A stretch of DNA of 64,000 nt from Sarcocystis neurona (Eukaryota > Apicomplexa > Conoidasida > Eucoccidiorida > Sarcocystidae), in the NCBI GenBank assembly GCA_000727475.1, contig KL647315.1, forward strand, positions 918,051 through 982,050, in the 5' to 3' direction. The notes beneath the pieces were generated by a model. The model was not told where the DNA came from. It worked only from the letters and a program-made list of their open reading frames with translations, and searched no databases. Shown here piece by piece: positions 34,401 to 44,956 of the stretch (the first letter of the stretch is position 1; the number at the start of each line of letters is the position of its first letter). A program made the translations under genes and the position numbers.

Positions 34401-36202
34401 GAGACTGCTAGTGCGCCTCTTGCTGCCTCGTAAACTGCCGAAGTTGCTGACTTGCGTATGCCTGCAGCTGCTAACGCAGGGTGCGCTGCTGCTGCTGCTC
34501 CTAACTGAGACTTTACTGCTGCTGCTGCTGCTGCTTGAGAGCCTGCTGCAACGGAAGAAGGCGCATGCGCCACCTGGCTGCGGCAGCGGAGGCTGGTAGG
34601 CGGGCCAGGAAGAGAAGCTGCAGCATCAGAAGACGAGGAGGCAGCGGCAGCAGCGCGAGTAGCAGAGAGAGAAGCGGCAGCAACACCGGCAGCAGAGGGA
34701 GAAGCGGCAGCAGCACCAGAAGCAGAAAGAGAAGCGGCAGCAACACGAGCAGCAGGGAGAGAAACGGCAGCAACACGAGCACCCGGAGGAGGAACAGGAG
34801 GAGGAAGACGAGCACCAGACGGCGCGGCGACAGCAGCAGCAGCGGAGGCATTGGCAGCGCGAGTAGACGCAGCGGCAGCAGGGGAGAGAGGAACAACAGG
34901 AGCAGCAGCAGAAGCACCAGCAGCAACAGACGAAAGACGGGCAGCAGCAACCGGGGGAGGGAAGGGAGTAGCAGCAGCAGTCCCGCGGAAGGACGAAGAG
35001 GAAGAAACAGCAGAAGCAGCAGGAGACTGCGACGCACGGGTGGGCAGAGGCAGTGACTGAAGCCTAAGAGCCTTCCGAGTGAAGGAACAATTCCTTGAGG
35101 AAACGCACGCTGCTGCTAGTGCTGCTGCTGGTGCTGCTGCTGCACTTGTTGCTGCTGTTAACATGACTTCTTCGATTTCGTCTTCGCTGCTGTCAGCAGA
35201 GCAGGCAGCCGTGTTGCCCGCGTCTCCGGGCAGACGCAACAGTGCTTGCTGCTGGCACTGCTCGCGCAGCATCGGCTTATCTTCTGGTGTGCAGACACCG
35301 GAAGCGTCATGCTTGCCAGCTGCACAACCGAGATTGTTGAAGAACTTCCCCGCTGCTGCTTCTGCGTCTTCTGCTGCTTGTGCATCTGCTGTCGCTTCCG
35401 CGTCTGCTGCTGCTTCCGCGTCTGCTGCTGCTTCTGCTGCTCTTCTTGTTTGTTGGTGGAAGAGTGCTGCTGCTCCTGATTCTCTTGCTGCTGTTCCTGC
35501 GGCGGCTGCTGCTCCTCCTCCTGCCTCAACCGCGTCTTCTTCGACCACCACCACTTCTGCTGCTGCTTCAACTTTTGATGTGGCTGCTTCTGCCTCGTCG
35601 AAATCCCTTCGAGACGGACTCAAACTCTCCGCTACACTGCTTCTCTGCGCTGCAAAGCTGCTGCTGCTGTTGCTGCTGTTGCTGTCCCTGCTGCTGCTGC
35701 TGTTGCTGCTTCTGTCCCTCCTGCTGTTGCTGTTCCTCCTCCTGCTGCTGTTGTTGCTGCTGTTCCTCCTGCGGGTGCTGTCGCTGTTGCTGCAGCTGCT
35801 GTTGCTGCTGCTGCTGTCCCTGTTGCTGCTGTTGCTGCAGCTGCTGTTGCTGCTGCTGCTGTTGCTGCTGCCGCTGTTGCGGCTGCTGCTGTTGCGGCTG
35901 CTGCTGTTGCAGCAGCTGCTGCTGGCTCTACTGCCACTTCCGGGACTGCTTCCGCTGCTGCTGCTTCTGTCGCTGCTGCGTCTGCTCGCTGCCTCACGTC
36001 TACGCGGACGGTCTGCCTCAGCCGCAGCTGAGCCGCCGTCGGCGTCGCTAATTGCAGGAGCAGCAGAAGCCGCCCCGTCGATGTCAGCAGCACCAACACT
36101 CACAGCAGCGGTCGCAGTAGTTTCCGCAGAAATGTCAACGGCAGCTGCAGCGGACGATAGAGAAGGCGCGGGCGCCGTGGGTCTCCTGCGTTTCCTTCCC
36201 AT
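16018..36202 (-). CDS. BLM: RecQ/BLM-type DNA helicase with giant low-complexity N-terminus, at least 9 exons
   Basis: This gene encodes a 3'-5' DNA helicase of the RecQ family acting in recombination and repair in the nucleus. Exons: 36202-28882, 27761-27448, 25846-25442, 22966-22842, 21011-20725, 20067-19955, 18575-18415, 17278-17210, 16089-16018. Every junction is GT-AG and phase-consistent. Motifs in order: motif 0 FRGMQ (2417-2421), Walker A MPTGGGKS (2438-2445), Ia [23 protein letters not shown] (motif II, D2544-E2545-A2546-H2547), III LLALTAS, IV GIIYC...[37 protein letters not shown], the zinc-binding CRRKLL...CGRTCDNC, and an RQC winged helix ([12 protein letters not shown]...[20 protein letters not shown]). 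The first ~2,400 residues are Ala/Gln/Ser-rich with acidic islands. ATG 36202 follows in-frame TAG-TGA. The RQC domain favours BLM/Sgs1 over short RecQ forms; HRDC was not found. Confidence 0.9.
16291..16294 (-). terminator. Pol III T-run terminator of the 5S gene
   Basis: Four consecutive T residues on the minus strand start two bases after the 3' end of the 5S helix I. This is the minimal RNA polymerase III stop signal. Confidence 0.7.
16297..16416 (-). rRNA. 5S rRNA: 5S ribosomal RNA gene (120 nt) inside helicase intron 8
   Basis: Read on the minus strand this is a full-length 5S rRNA. The 5' end GCTGTCGGCCATAC pairs with the 3' end GGTGCTGACAGC to form helix I. The conserved blocks CGCCGGATCTCTTCAGAA, CCGAAGTTAGCGGCGTGAGG (internal control region box A) and GGTTAGTAGTTGGGTGGGGG (box C) are in the right order and spacing. 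A run of four T follows directly as a Pol III terminator. It lies in the same orientation as the surrounding helicase gene. Small deviations from the usual eukaryotic consensus (one base short in box A, an altered loop E region) leave open whether it is an active copy or a dispersed pseudogene. Confidence 0.92.
16417..17209. other. Rest of helicase intron 8: CAG and polypurine tracts
   Basis: A CAG tract (16440-16570) is followed by an AAG/AGG polypurine run (16580-16650) and mixed sequence. A minus-strand stretch near 16720-16880 loosely resembles an HRDC motif but sits upstream of RQC exon 9, so it was not called. Confidence 0.5.
17210..17278 (-). CDS. BLM: RecQ helicase exon 8 (RQC domain, middle)
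   Basis: The acceptor gctctcag leaves A to complete a Lys codon, then [20 protein letters not shown] and LI, ending CG before donor GTAAAT. The 69 nt read 1+66+2. The peptide leads directly into exon 9 as the recognition-helix side of the RQC fold. Confidence 0.72.
18415..18575 (-). CDS. BLM: RecQ helicase exon 7 (RQC domain, first part)
   Basis: The acceptor ctgctgcag is followed by [18 protein letters not shown], then [15 protein letters not shown]. This matches the DVT...A..+L..+Q and LT...L.D..RG pattern at the start of RQC winged-helix domains, about ten residues after CDNC as expected. The donor is GTAAGT, phase 2. Confidence 0.87.
19189..19235. repeat. Pair of perfect GGTGTACGTACACC palindromes
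   Basis: Two identical 14-bp palindromes lie 33 bp apart, at 19189-19202 and 19222-19235, in helicase intron 6. They are two of many copies and variants in the window. Confidence 0.9.
19955..20067 (-). CDS. BLM: RecQ helicase exon 6 (CDNC of the Zn domain)
   Basis: After acceptor gtcctgcag it encodes an acidic linker, then [15 protein letters not shown]. The CG-x-x-CDNC cysteines complete the RecQ zinc module. The 3' end is uncertain: donor GTCAGC after CAA (19955) or GTACAA after GCT (19961). Both keep phase 0. Confidence 0.82.
20725..21011 (-). CDS. BLM: RecQ helicase exon 5 (motif VI and first Zn-domain part)
   Basis: After acceptor gcgcgcag the exon reads [19 protein letters not shown], with the arginine finger of motif VI. 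A Ser/Asn/Arg insert follows, then [20 protein letters not shown] and GEELEEEW, the first zinc cysteines of the RecQ-Zn module. The donor is GTTAGT, phase 1. Confidence 0.92.
22842..22966 (-). CDS. BLM: RecQ helicase exon 4 (motif V)
   Basis: The exon runs [20 protein letters not shown], then [20 protein letters not shown]. The acceptor is ttctgcag; an alternative lies three bases on, at acgcag. The donor GTGATT follows GAG AG, and the next exon supplies A to make Arg. It lies between microsatellites and does not appear as an ATG-started frame. Confidence 0.92.
23947..24107. repeat. 47-bp minisatellite carrying the GGTGTAYRTACACC motif
   Basis: Copies are 23947-23993, 23994-24040, 24041-24086 and a partial 24087-24107. 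The shared core is GCTTCTTGGCAAGTG followed by a GGTGTATATTCAC-like segment. Divergence increases left to right. The array lies in helicase intron 3. Confidence 0.9.
24641..24676. repeat. (GT)n microsatellite
   Basis: This is a nearly pure GT run, broken by GCGTG at both ends, in helicase intron 3 beside CTG tracts. Confidence 0.9.
25442..25846 (-). CDS. BLM: RecQ helicase exon 3 (motifs II to IV)
   Basis: The acceptor cctgggcag is followed by [18 protein letters not shown], which completes DEAH. Then come [15 protein letters not shown] (motif III, TAS where TAT is usual) and [20 protein letters not shown] with [13 protein letters not shown]. The donor is GTGAGC. It has 135 codons in phase 0. 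Confidence 0.92.
26655..26714. repeat. 30-bp tandem duplication with GCATGCAT core
   Basis: Two copies (26655-26684 and 26685-26714) share TCGACGCATGCATTT and GTGAATTTAC-like ends, with a third truncated start at 26715. They are in helicase intron 2. That intron also carries diverged pairs such as CTTACCCGTCAAGATACTT near 26361 and CTTACCGTCAAAGTACTT near 26511. Confidence 0.85.
27448..27761 (-). CDS. BLM: RecQ helicase exon 2 (Walker A to motif II)
   Basis: The acceptor gctgcag is followed by GA GGG GGG AAA AGT, completing MPTGGGKS. The exon encodes [32 protein letters not shown] and KLLVVDE. The donor is GTATGC. It has 314 nt, phase 1 to phase 0. Confidence 0.92.
28161..28280. repeat. Exact 60-bp tandem duplication in helicase intron 1
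   Basis: 28161-28220 and 28221-28280 are identical by eye. They begin GACAGCAGCGGCAAGACG and end AACAGCGGCGGCAA. Exact identity inside an otherwise degenerate CAG tract suggests a recent duplication or gene conversion. Confidence 0.92.
28882..36202 (-). CDS. BLM: RecQ helicase exon 1 (2,440 codons plus one base)
   Basis: This exon encodes MGRKRRRP..., a basic NLS-like start, then about 2,390 residues of Ser/Asn, Ala, Gln and Glu-rich sequence. It ends in the first helicase motif ([20 protein letters not shown]) and MPTG. The donor GTACGC cuts the Walker A glycine codon after its first base. The plus strand is open as poly-Leu/Ala frames over much of this region; these are shadows. Confidence 0.88.
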
Positions 36203-37659
36203 ATTTCACTACCCTCAGCCGCATTACTACATGCGCATGCAATGCAAACGGAAGGAAAACAAGAGGAACGAGGAAATGAGAGGGGTCTGTAGCTCGTGCA
36301 GCAGCTTCACGAAGATTGAATTTGCAGTTGCCGCTCGCCTCTGCTCCTCAGTTCGAAATCTACAGACAAAGCTATACGGCGATCATACAACAAAGAGACA
36401 AAGCAAACCAGCAGCACGCCCATGTGCTGCGTTATAAGTAGCCTGTTGCTGTTGCTGTTCGCCTCCTGCAGGCGCCGTGGGTCGGCTTCTGCGGGTTTTC
36501 TTCCTGCTGCTGCGTCTTCGCTCCTGGTGCTGCTGGCTTGGCTGCTGCTGCTGCACCCCTTCCTCATCCTGTGTGACTTATATACACCTGCTGCTGCTGG
36601 ACTGCCCCATCCTGCGGCTACTGCTACTCTGCCGTCTGCTGGTGTTGCTGCTTCGCAAAAGGTCCCCACAGTCGGTGCGGATATGTCCTCCTCATCTCTA
36701 CTGCTGCTGCTGTTGCAGTGGAGGTGCACCTCTCGCGGCCACACAGGCTGCTGCTGTTCCTCTAGTTGCCTGCAGGTCGGCCGTTGCTGCTGCCGTTGCT
36801 ATTGCTGCCTGCAGCACCTCGCCTGTTGCTGCTACTGCTGCAGTGGCTGTGGGGGTGCTGCTGCACCCCGTACGATGTTTCTGCCTTTGCTGCTGCTGCT
36901 CCTGACGCTGCTGTCCCGCGCTTTCCTGCTGTTGGGTTGCAGTGCACCCGCCAAATTGCTGCTGCAGCAGCTGCTTCGCCAGCAGCCGATCTGCCGCCGC
37001 CGTTGCCTTGGCTGCCCGCGTCCCGCTGGTGCTGCTGCTGTAGCGGTGCACCGGCTGCTATGGCTGTTGTTAACTTTCTCAAGGAGAAAAGGACTCCGCC
37101 TCTGCAGCGTATCGTGTGGTCATGCGTCACTTAAAACTTCTTCTGAACTCACACATCTGTAGGTTAACGCGGAAGTAGGCAAAAGTACGAGCGACTCATA
37201 CAGAGGGACGGCACTTCTTCGCGACGAACCAACTCAAAACAAATGCACATGCAGGCAGCAGACGTACACATTTGTATACACACGCGCATGCTATATGCAC
37301 GTGTGTCGCCACCCTGCCAGTCACTACATATATATATGGATGTATATACGCGTATGTGTTGTCCTATATGTGCGTACATCCATATAAAGGAAGTATACAT
37401 ACGTACAGAAATTTGTTTGAGAATACGCATTGAACACATATATAAAAATGCGTATGTAGGCAAGTTATACACATATACATACATACATATATATATGTAT
37501 ATTTCAGTAAGCACACGTATTAGAGAGTTGTGTGTGTGTCTGTGTGTGTGTGTATGTGTGTTTACACATATGTGTGCGGATACCTTAACACTTTATCTAC
37601 TGATATAGCTGTCTTTTAGAGCCCGCGGAGTTCACTACTGCTTGTGGGAGGAGCTGCGG

Positions 37660-38470
37660 TGGTCGGGACAACAAGCGGATTGTCGAAGGAAAGAGACGGA
37701 GTGGCAAAGTAGGACGAGAGGGAGAGGGACGTGTAAAAAGAGGGAGAGGAGAAAAGAGAGGGTCGTAGAGACCACATGTTCTTGATAAGATTTCGCAGAA
37801 TGACGTGCTTTGTAGGAAAAGCCAGATGCGGAAGAAGAAGACGCAGCAGCAAGGAAGCGCGTGGCGGTGAAGAATTTTCGACTGCGGTGTGTGCCGAAGA
37901 GGCATTAGTAGGGGAGGAGGCGAAGCATTAGAGCAGCGGTTAGCAAAATGCCCGCTGCAGGGAAGGAAAGTGGCGGGGATTGGAAGGGAAAATGTAGTCA
38001 AAGGAAGGAAAGCGGGAAGGAGGCGGTGGAGGAGGAAAAAAGAGACCAGCGTTGTGAGGGGAAACTCGACAAGACAAACGCGATACAAGACATGCCCCAC
38101 GAGGGGGGTAGTAGTGCGCTCAGGAAGGAGGTTGATGGGTCAATATTGTATTTTTGAGACGAAAAGTTAAATGTGCGAGGTAGTTCCTTTTTGCCGCCGT
38201 TTTACTAATCTTTTTTGTCAGTGGTAGCAGTTGAGGCTTTCGAAATTGCCAAGCTGGAGGTTTACAAAGGCGTTCTACCGGTAGCACGGACGCTAGCAAC
38301 GCGGGAGAGAGCAGCTCGGAGCGGAGGAGCGACAGGAGAAGAAAAAGGAGGGGGGAGAAAACTCGAAACAAAAGAGAAAGAACCGCCGAAAGGAATGGCA
38401 TGGAAGCGGGAAAAAAGAAATCGAGATGGAGCACGGGGAGAGATGAGGGGAAAAAGGAGGAACTCACGAT
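37660..38470. repeat. Purine-biased tract (plus strand AAG/GGA-rich)
   Basis: Most of this interval reads as G and A on the plus strand (for example GGAAGGAAAGTGG near 37960), broken at about 38165-38280. No coding signal is convincing on either strand. Confidence 0.6.
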
Positions 38471-40282
38471 ACGAATGGCTCAACCACGTAGATACGGCAT
38501 GCCTAAAAATTCACTACTTTTGTTGAAAAACTACCAAAATATACTCTCTCTCCCCATGCATGCCATAATACACACACATACGCGTACACCGAACACGCTG
38601 GACGCGGCTTTTATTTGCCTGCACTCCTCCTCTGGGATCCTACCGTTGCTGCTTCGGCTGCAGCTGCGTCTGCTGCCGTGCGGCTCCTGTGTGGCTGCAC
38701 GTTCTTCACCTGCAACTCCTCCTGCTGCTCCTGCTCCTGTTCCTCTTGCTGCTCCTGCTCCTGCTTCTGTTGCTGCTAGCGCTGCTCCTGCTTGTGTTGC
38801 TGCTAACGCTGCTCCTGCTGCTTCTCGTGCTCGTGCTGTCGCTGCCTCTGCTTCTGCTGTTGCTGCTTCCGCTACATCGCGACTCGCGCTCCTGCAAATT
38901 CTGCACGTATACGTGTACGCCGGTGTGTGCATGAGGATGTGCAAATTTATCCATGTATACATAGTTGTGAAGAGAGACAGAGAGAGAGAGATTCGCCGAC
39001 TTTAATATACAGAAGCATAGGTAGAAGTAGGTAGAGATTTATATACGTATATCTGGCACATGTGCAGGGACGCCGATGCACGCAGGGAGGCACACAGCTG
39101 CGACAACAGCTCCTGTTGCTGGTGCTGTTGCTTGTACAGCTTTTTCTTGCTGCTGCTTATCCTGCTGATGTTGTTCCTACATTCGGTGCTTACTCACCAC
39201 CGCCCTTTCTGCGACTGTTGAGATTGCGAACGAGTTCCGTAGAACCAACCACGTGACTTCTGCATGCGACTGTGTCAGCACACATGAATTAGCAGAGGCC
39301 GTGTTGGCCAACTAGTCGCAACTAGCGGAGGACCCCTGCATATGAAGATCGTTTGCATATGTGAAAGACAAGCGTCGCTGCAGACATAACAACGCCTATG
39401 TGTTGCACCGCGTGCAAGTCGTGTGCCCACACGCGAAAACATGTATATATGTACACCGGTTATGGAAAAACGCATATGTACAAAAAAAATGTAAGTATAA
39501 GCACGTATATACGTGTGTGTGCCTGTATATATGTAGACATACACACGCGACTTCCTACGGTTATGTGTAGCGGCACCAAGCCTGCGGAGTCCTTCGCAGA
39601 CAAACCGGACGTAGCATGTGGCTCTTTAAGCGTAACTCTGTATGGCATATAAGGATGATATGTTTACAGTACGTACCTCAACAAAAGGTAGAGAAGGGGC
39701 AGAGCTTACCAAAGACAAGCTTTTGTATCAAATACGCGTTCCCTGTACAAGTATATACAGGGAGAGGCAGGATGAGCCAGTGTGGGCCTGTTGTTGTGGG
39801 AGATGTCCAGAAAAAACAGATATAGAATGTTTGCGGCCGTCTTCTGTTTGCTTCAGCGCGTGTCTCCCGCCGTGTGTGCGATGTGCTTCTGTGTGTGACG
39901 TGTTCTTTGAACGGAGGTTTGCAAGCACGCCTACCATCACGTACTATCACATATTTGTCTCATCCTGTGAACACACTTATGTGTGGTAGCATGTCGTTTT
40001 GAGTGTTCGCGTCCACATGTATGCCTGTACATGTATGTGCGTATGTACACGTATGTTCACGTGTGTAGACATATATATATATACATATATATCGGTGTAC
40101 AGAGGCACACGCACAAGGTAAGATATGCGTATCGCCGTGTCAATGCGCGTCTCTGTGCAGAATTTCAAGCACACACTGGTGTACATGAAAGGACGACAGG
40201 GAAAGTAAGTTGTTGTAAACGTATCTATAAAATAGTGTAATCAAGTGAAGAGGGTAAAGCGCAGACAAACGTATACGCTTGA

Positions 40283-40420
40283 TGCGTGTGTGTATGTGTG
40301 TGTGTGTGTATGTGCATGTGTATGTATGTGTGTGTGTGTGTATGTGCATGTGTATGTGTGTGTGTGTGTATGTGCATGTGTATGTGTATGTATGTGTGTG
40401 TGTGTGTGTATGTGTCTGTC
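40283..40420. repeat. (TG)n minisatellite with TATGTGCATG punctuation
   Basis: Units of about 40 bp combine GTGTGTGTGTATGTGCATGT and GTATG steps, repeated about three times, ending in an unbroken GT run. Confidence 0.85.
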
Positions 40421-43400
40421 CGTCTGTCTGGGTCTGTGTCCCTGTGTGTACAGGTCTGTGTATGTCGCTGTTAGAATTAATCACATGTGTATTTGTGTAC
40501 ACAGTTTTACCTCTAACGTATGCGTAGGTATATATATATATACTTATAGCCCGAGGGAATACCAGAATCTCCACACATTTATATATATATAGGCCTGTAC
40601 AGGTGTGCGTCTGCCTTTCCTTATGTAGGCGCGCCCGTACACAACCGCAGGGCACTTAGACGAAGGCAGGTGTGAGTACAGTGGGTACGTGCGCTTACGC
40701 GCAGTTCTCACGTACTACTTCTCCAACTGCACATCTTGCTGTCTGTGTGCCGGTACCTGTGTTTGCTTATATGTCCATCAACTACTCATCAGTACAGTAC
40801 TGGCGTGTACGGATACACTTGCATTTATGTGCGTATACCCACGTGGAGAAAGAGACGCAAACAGACAGAGAGAATGTGGCACTGGGTACGATCACAACTA
40901 GTAATTAGAAGTCCACGTTTCCATGTGGCAGTGTCCGCCCTTTATATGTGTCACTTTCTGCCGGGTGCACCTACATGCACGCATCTGCGTATAATTCTAT
41001 ACGCATCTCCGCACGACTTAGACAAAGATAGAAAAAGAATCCTGGTGGAAGGTTCCACAGACGTGCAAGTAGGTTTACACCTGACCTTGAAAATGACACA
41101 TGACCAGGCAACTTCATCATGCATTTGATTTCACATCTACACGAATATACTTCCACAGGCGGCAAACTGTAAGGTCATCCGTGGATTTATGAAAGGACAA
41201 CAGAGAGATTCACAAGCCAGGGGTGACAATTTCCTTCCGGTTTCCCGTCTTCAGACGGATAGACAATGAGTGCACTTCTATTTGTCTTCCATGCCCTCTC
41301 AAGGTACACGACGCGTCAGTAGGGCGACATTGCGCCGGTGAAACTGCGTGCCTCGGTACTCTTGACCATGTCAGTCGCAAAAACAAAGTGCACATTCATC
41401 TGCATCGTATAAGTGTATATATGTATATATGTATATGACGCATTCGTGTATGCGTCGGTTTACGTAGATGCACAGGTACACGTGCGGGTGACTACTAACT
41501 GCAGTTTTGCTATAGCGGCGTGGACTAAGAATACACATATATATATATATATATATGAGTGTACGGGTGCGTACGTAGCTGCGTGTGTACACACACGTAG
41601 CGACATAAAGGCTTAATGAGAAGGTGAAGCAAACGGCTGGTCGGAGGCGTGTAGATTATCTGTACATATTTTGTCAGACCTGCTTACACACACATGTTTG
41701 TGAACAAGTGCGAGAGGGAGACACCGAGAACAGACAGCAACTTCTTTTAGTGCCGGTTCCAGCGCGATTTAGTGAAGTCTCCAAAGTTCGAAATTTCTGT
41801 GGTCACGTTATATATGTTTGTTACTTCACCTGCGTATCTATTCGTATGCATCTGTCTCTACAGAACATTACGCGGCGGCTGAGGGTGTACAGTGTCTGGG
41901 GTAAGGAGGCGCACAAAGGGTTTATGGAGTCCTTTTCATGTTGATAATAAGTTCTGCCGTCATTAGGACAGCCTGTCCACAACTGTGCACTTGCACTAGG
42001 TTAGACAGTATGTATAGTTATACGGGTATACGCACTTGTATGGAAGATTCCGTATATGTATACTTGAGTGTACCCACGTACAACCGCACGACGCTACACG
42101 CATCTACGTGTACGTATATATAAATATAAGATATATGCATATAAATATATGTGCATGTGCTCGCGTATGTATGACGGGTGACTCCATAGTGTTGTACACG
42201 TATCCAGAGGAGCCTTCTGTACCAACGCAGAACATGAAACAGTGATCCCTGCGACGCTACGGATCCTGCGATTCTTAGCGCGTATCAGTGCCACATGTGA
42301 TTTCACGGTCATACGGGTACAAGAGTCCGACGACAGGAAGGTCTACATAATTCATGTAGATGTGTACTCGTGCAGACACACATGTATACGTATCCCCATA
42401 TAAATATGTATCCTCATGCGTGTCGGTATAAAATAATGAAGCACGCATACACACGTATGCAGGAATATACACACGTATGTATGCCACTACACGAGACACT
42501 TCGTGGATACGTTACACCTCTTTTACATCTTGCTTGCGTGGGTCCATACTCACACAAACACCCACACACACACACACACACTTATACGTGGTAGAGCTGC
42601 ACACGTGTTTGTATATATATATATATATATATGGGTATGTACGCACATACATACATAAGTAAATACAGGACTTTTTCTGGTGTTACCACGTATGCATGTT
42701 ATATATATAAATATATATGTACACATGTATGTATGTATACGCAAATGCATATATATATATATATATGCATTAGTTGAAGATACAGCCAAAAAACTAATCA
42801 GACCTTTTCTCGCAGGAAGACATGTACAAACACAGTCGTGTCAACCGTTAAAACGTGATTCTGTCTTGTTCATGTCATCTTGCGTTTCTAGTCGAACGCA
42901 TTACATTGCATCTACGGTCTGTAGCAGCATTTGTTAGTCCTGCTGATGTAGTCAATGTTGACACCCTTACGAATATGCCCACATAAATATATATATATAT
43001 ATATATATCCGTATATAGGTGAAAATCCTCATGTACGCATGTGTGCACGTGCACGCGTATATGCAACACTACCGATGTCTAGTTGATACGGAGACATAAG
43101 AAATACACCTACAGAAAGAATATACACATGTGTGATAAGTAGAAGTAGAAACATACACATACATGTATTAGTTCCTGGAAAACAAAAACGCCATGCGAAT
43201 CGCACAACCTTCTGCGTTGCCCAATGTGATTCCCTCCTTCTCAGCAGTGCACAGTTCTGCAGACACCAGAAGACGGAGGAGAAGGGACGAGAAGTGTACA
43301 TATTTGACGAAAACAATCCTCCGGCTTCTTCAAAGGAGGGGAAGCACCTCTGGACAATTTATCGCAACTTCTCAATTGTACGAGGACACTGGTACTCCAA

Positions 43401-44790
43401 GGCTTTCTCCGGTGTCGCCGGGCCATTGTTCTCACCCATCCACAAAAGACAAGCTACAACTCTTTTGAACGTCTTCGCACCCTGCTCCGCGTAGCCCGCA
43501 ACTGAAGAAAGAAATTAGCAAAGCAGTTGCGGAGGCGCACTGTTCCCGGTGACCATAGCGCCTCAACATTTAGGTAATAAAGGAACACCGTTAACAGTAA
43601 ACATTTGGATATAAGCTACCTTGGGCGTTCACTTGTTTAGTAATGCATGGTGTTTGGAGAGAGAAAGAGAGGACACTGCATGCCGAAAAGTGAACATACA
43701 CAAATACGTATATATGCCCGCACTTGTGTGTGGCTGTGCGTCTGCACTGGTGTATGCCGTTTCTTGTCTGGGCATTCAGCTCCGTGCATCCCGCTACCTT
43801 ATTACGGAAAAACGTGGGCAGGAAACGTTACCTTATTGTAGAGGAAAACTCTGCCACCTTCCATTCTTATACGCGTGTGGCCATGCGTATACTCAATTGT
43901 CCGACGTGTATAAGTCCCCTGGCACGTTGCACTGCTACGCCCGTTATTCGGCGCAGACCACCTGTCCGCACTCCGGCCGCAGCATGTAGAAAAGTGTATC
44001 ACCTTTTGTTCACCTACTGCCTGTTATTTTAGACACAGCTGAAAGGCGTGAAGCTCTGGGCAAACTCGTCTACGTAGTCCATTCCCCCTATATATGCGTC
44101 GGTACGTATGTGCTACACCGTTGACACATTCTTCTTCTTCTGAGATGTGTGCTTACGCTGCGCAGAGCACCTTTTCTCTGAGCAGTACGTGTAGATGTTG
44201 TCTCGCCTATATATATATATGTAATTTGGATGACGTTTGAACGCGCGGAGCAGCTGGAGGTCACTTCGAACGGGGAGCGCTCTAACGGCTTCCCGGTTAA
44301 CCCGTGCATTTTGTATTCAGACACACGTGGGAACACTTGTATATAAGCGTGAAAGTTTCTCATGCACGGTTGTCTGTATAAGCCTACATACACGGACATT
44401 TCCTTCCACTATATACGTATACGTGAACCTGCACATGCGTATTTCTCCACGAAAACCTCCTTGCATCAGACGGCGAAGATCTGTATCTAAGTACTGGATC
44501 GTACGAAACGCCAGCAATGCACCGTGCTTCCGTCCGAAAGACTTTTCAGTCGCCTCTTTTGTACTTATTGGCGGCAGCGCCTTACGTTTCCATGGTTTTA
44601 CTCTATCAGCGTGAGCTGTAACTCACTGAGTCAAGAGTCACAGTGGATTTATGTGCATGCTCCACCTGCATCTTAAAACTGTACACTCGTGAGGGCGGGT
44701 TCACGCTCACACGCAACTGTGAACATTTACACAGATCCTGGTCAATTCTGTGGCTCCGGATTTCTGACTGTGTAGTTTCGGACACAGGTG

Positions 44791-44956
44791 CTACGACACG
44801 TGGGGGGAGTTCTTTCCCATTACCTCCAGTTCGGCGACTTCAACCTTTCTTCTCCAGTTTTTCACGGCCTCCTGCATGTCGTATTCCTCGGCTTTGTTGT
44901 TCACGTAGTCGAGAATCTGAGGAGCTTGTAGGTTTGCCCTTGATTGAACGTGGAGC
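44791..44956 (-). CDS. CFAP263: CFAP263 exon 6 (C-terminus)
   Basis: The acceptor actatgcag leaves G to complete a Lys codon, then LHVQSRANLQAPQILDYV and AVKNWRRKVEVAELEVMG, ending KNSPHVS and TAG. A donor-like GTAATG at 44823 could lead to a further exon, but read-through gives a protein of the family's usual length. Confidence 0.85.

Larger units (their letters stand above)
36203..44790. other. 8.6-kb stretch without a supported gene; transition out of the CAG-rich zone
   Basis: 36203-37080 is upstream of the helicase and still CTG-rich. 37240-37600 is (TA)n/(GT)n. 37660-38470 is purine-biased. 38640-38900 is the last large CTG block, open on both strands as Ala runs. 39060-39240 has a hydrophobic Leu-rich frame without ATG. 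From 39250 to 44790 there are microsatellites and unique DNA. Open frames are at chance length and show no family features. Confidence 0.5.

Noticed and set aside
28749..36051. Long plus-strand Leu- or Ala-rich open frames across helicase exon 1
   Set aside because: They are shadows of GCA/GCT/CAG codons on the minus strand; the minus frame carries helicase motifs and NLS-like sequence and the plus frames carry no domain.
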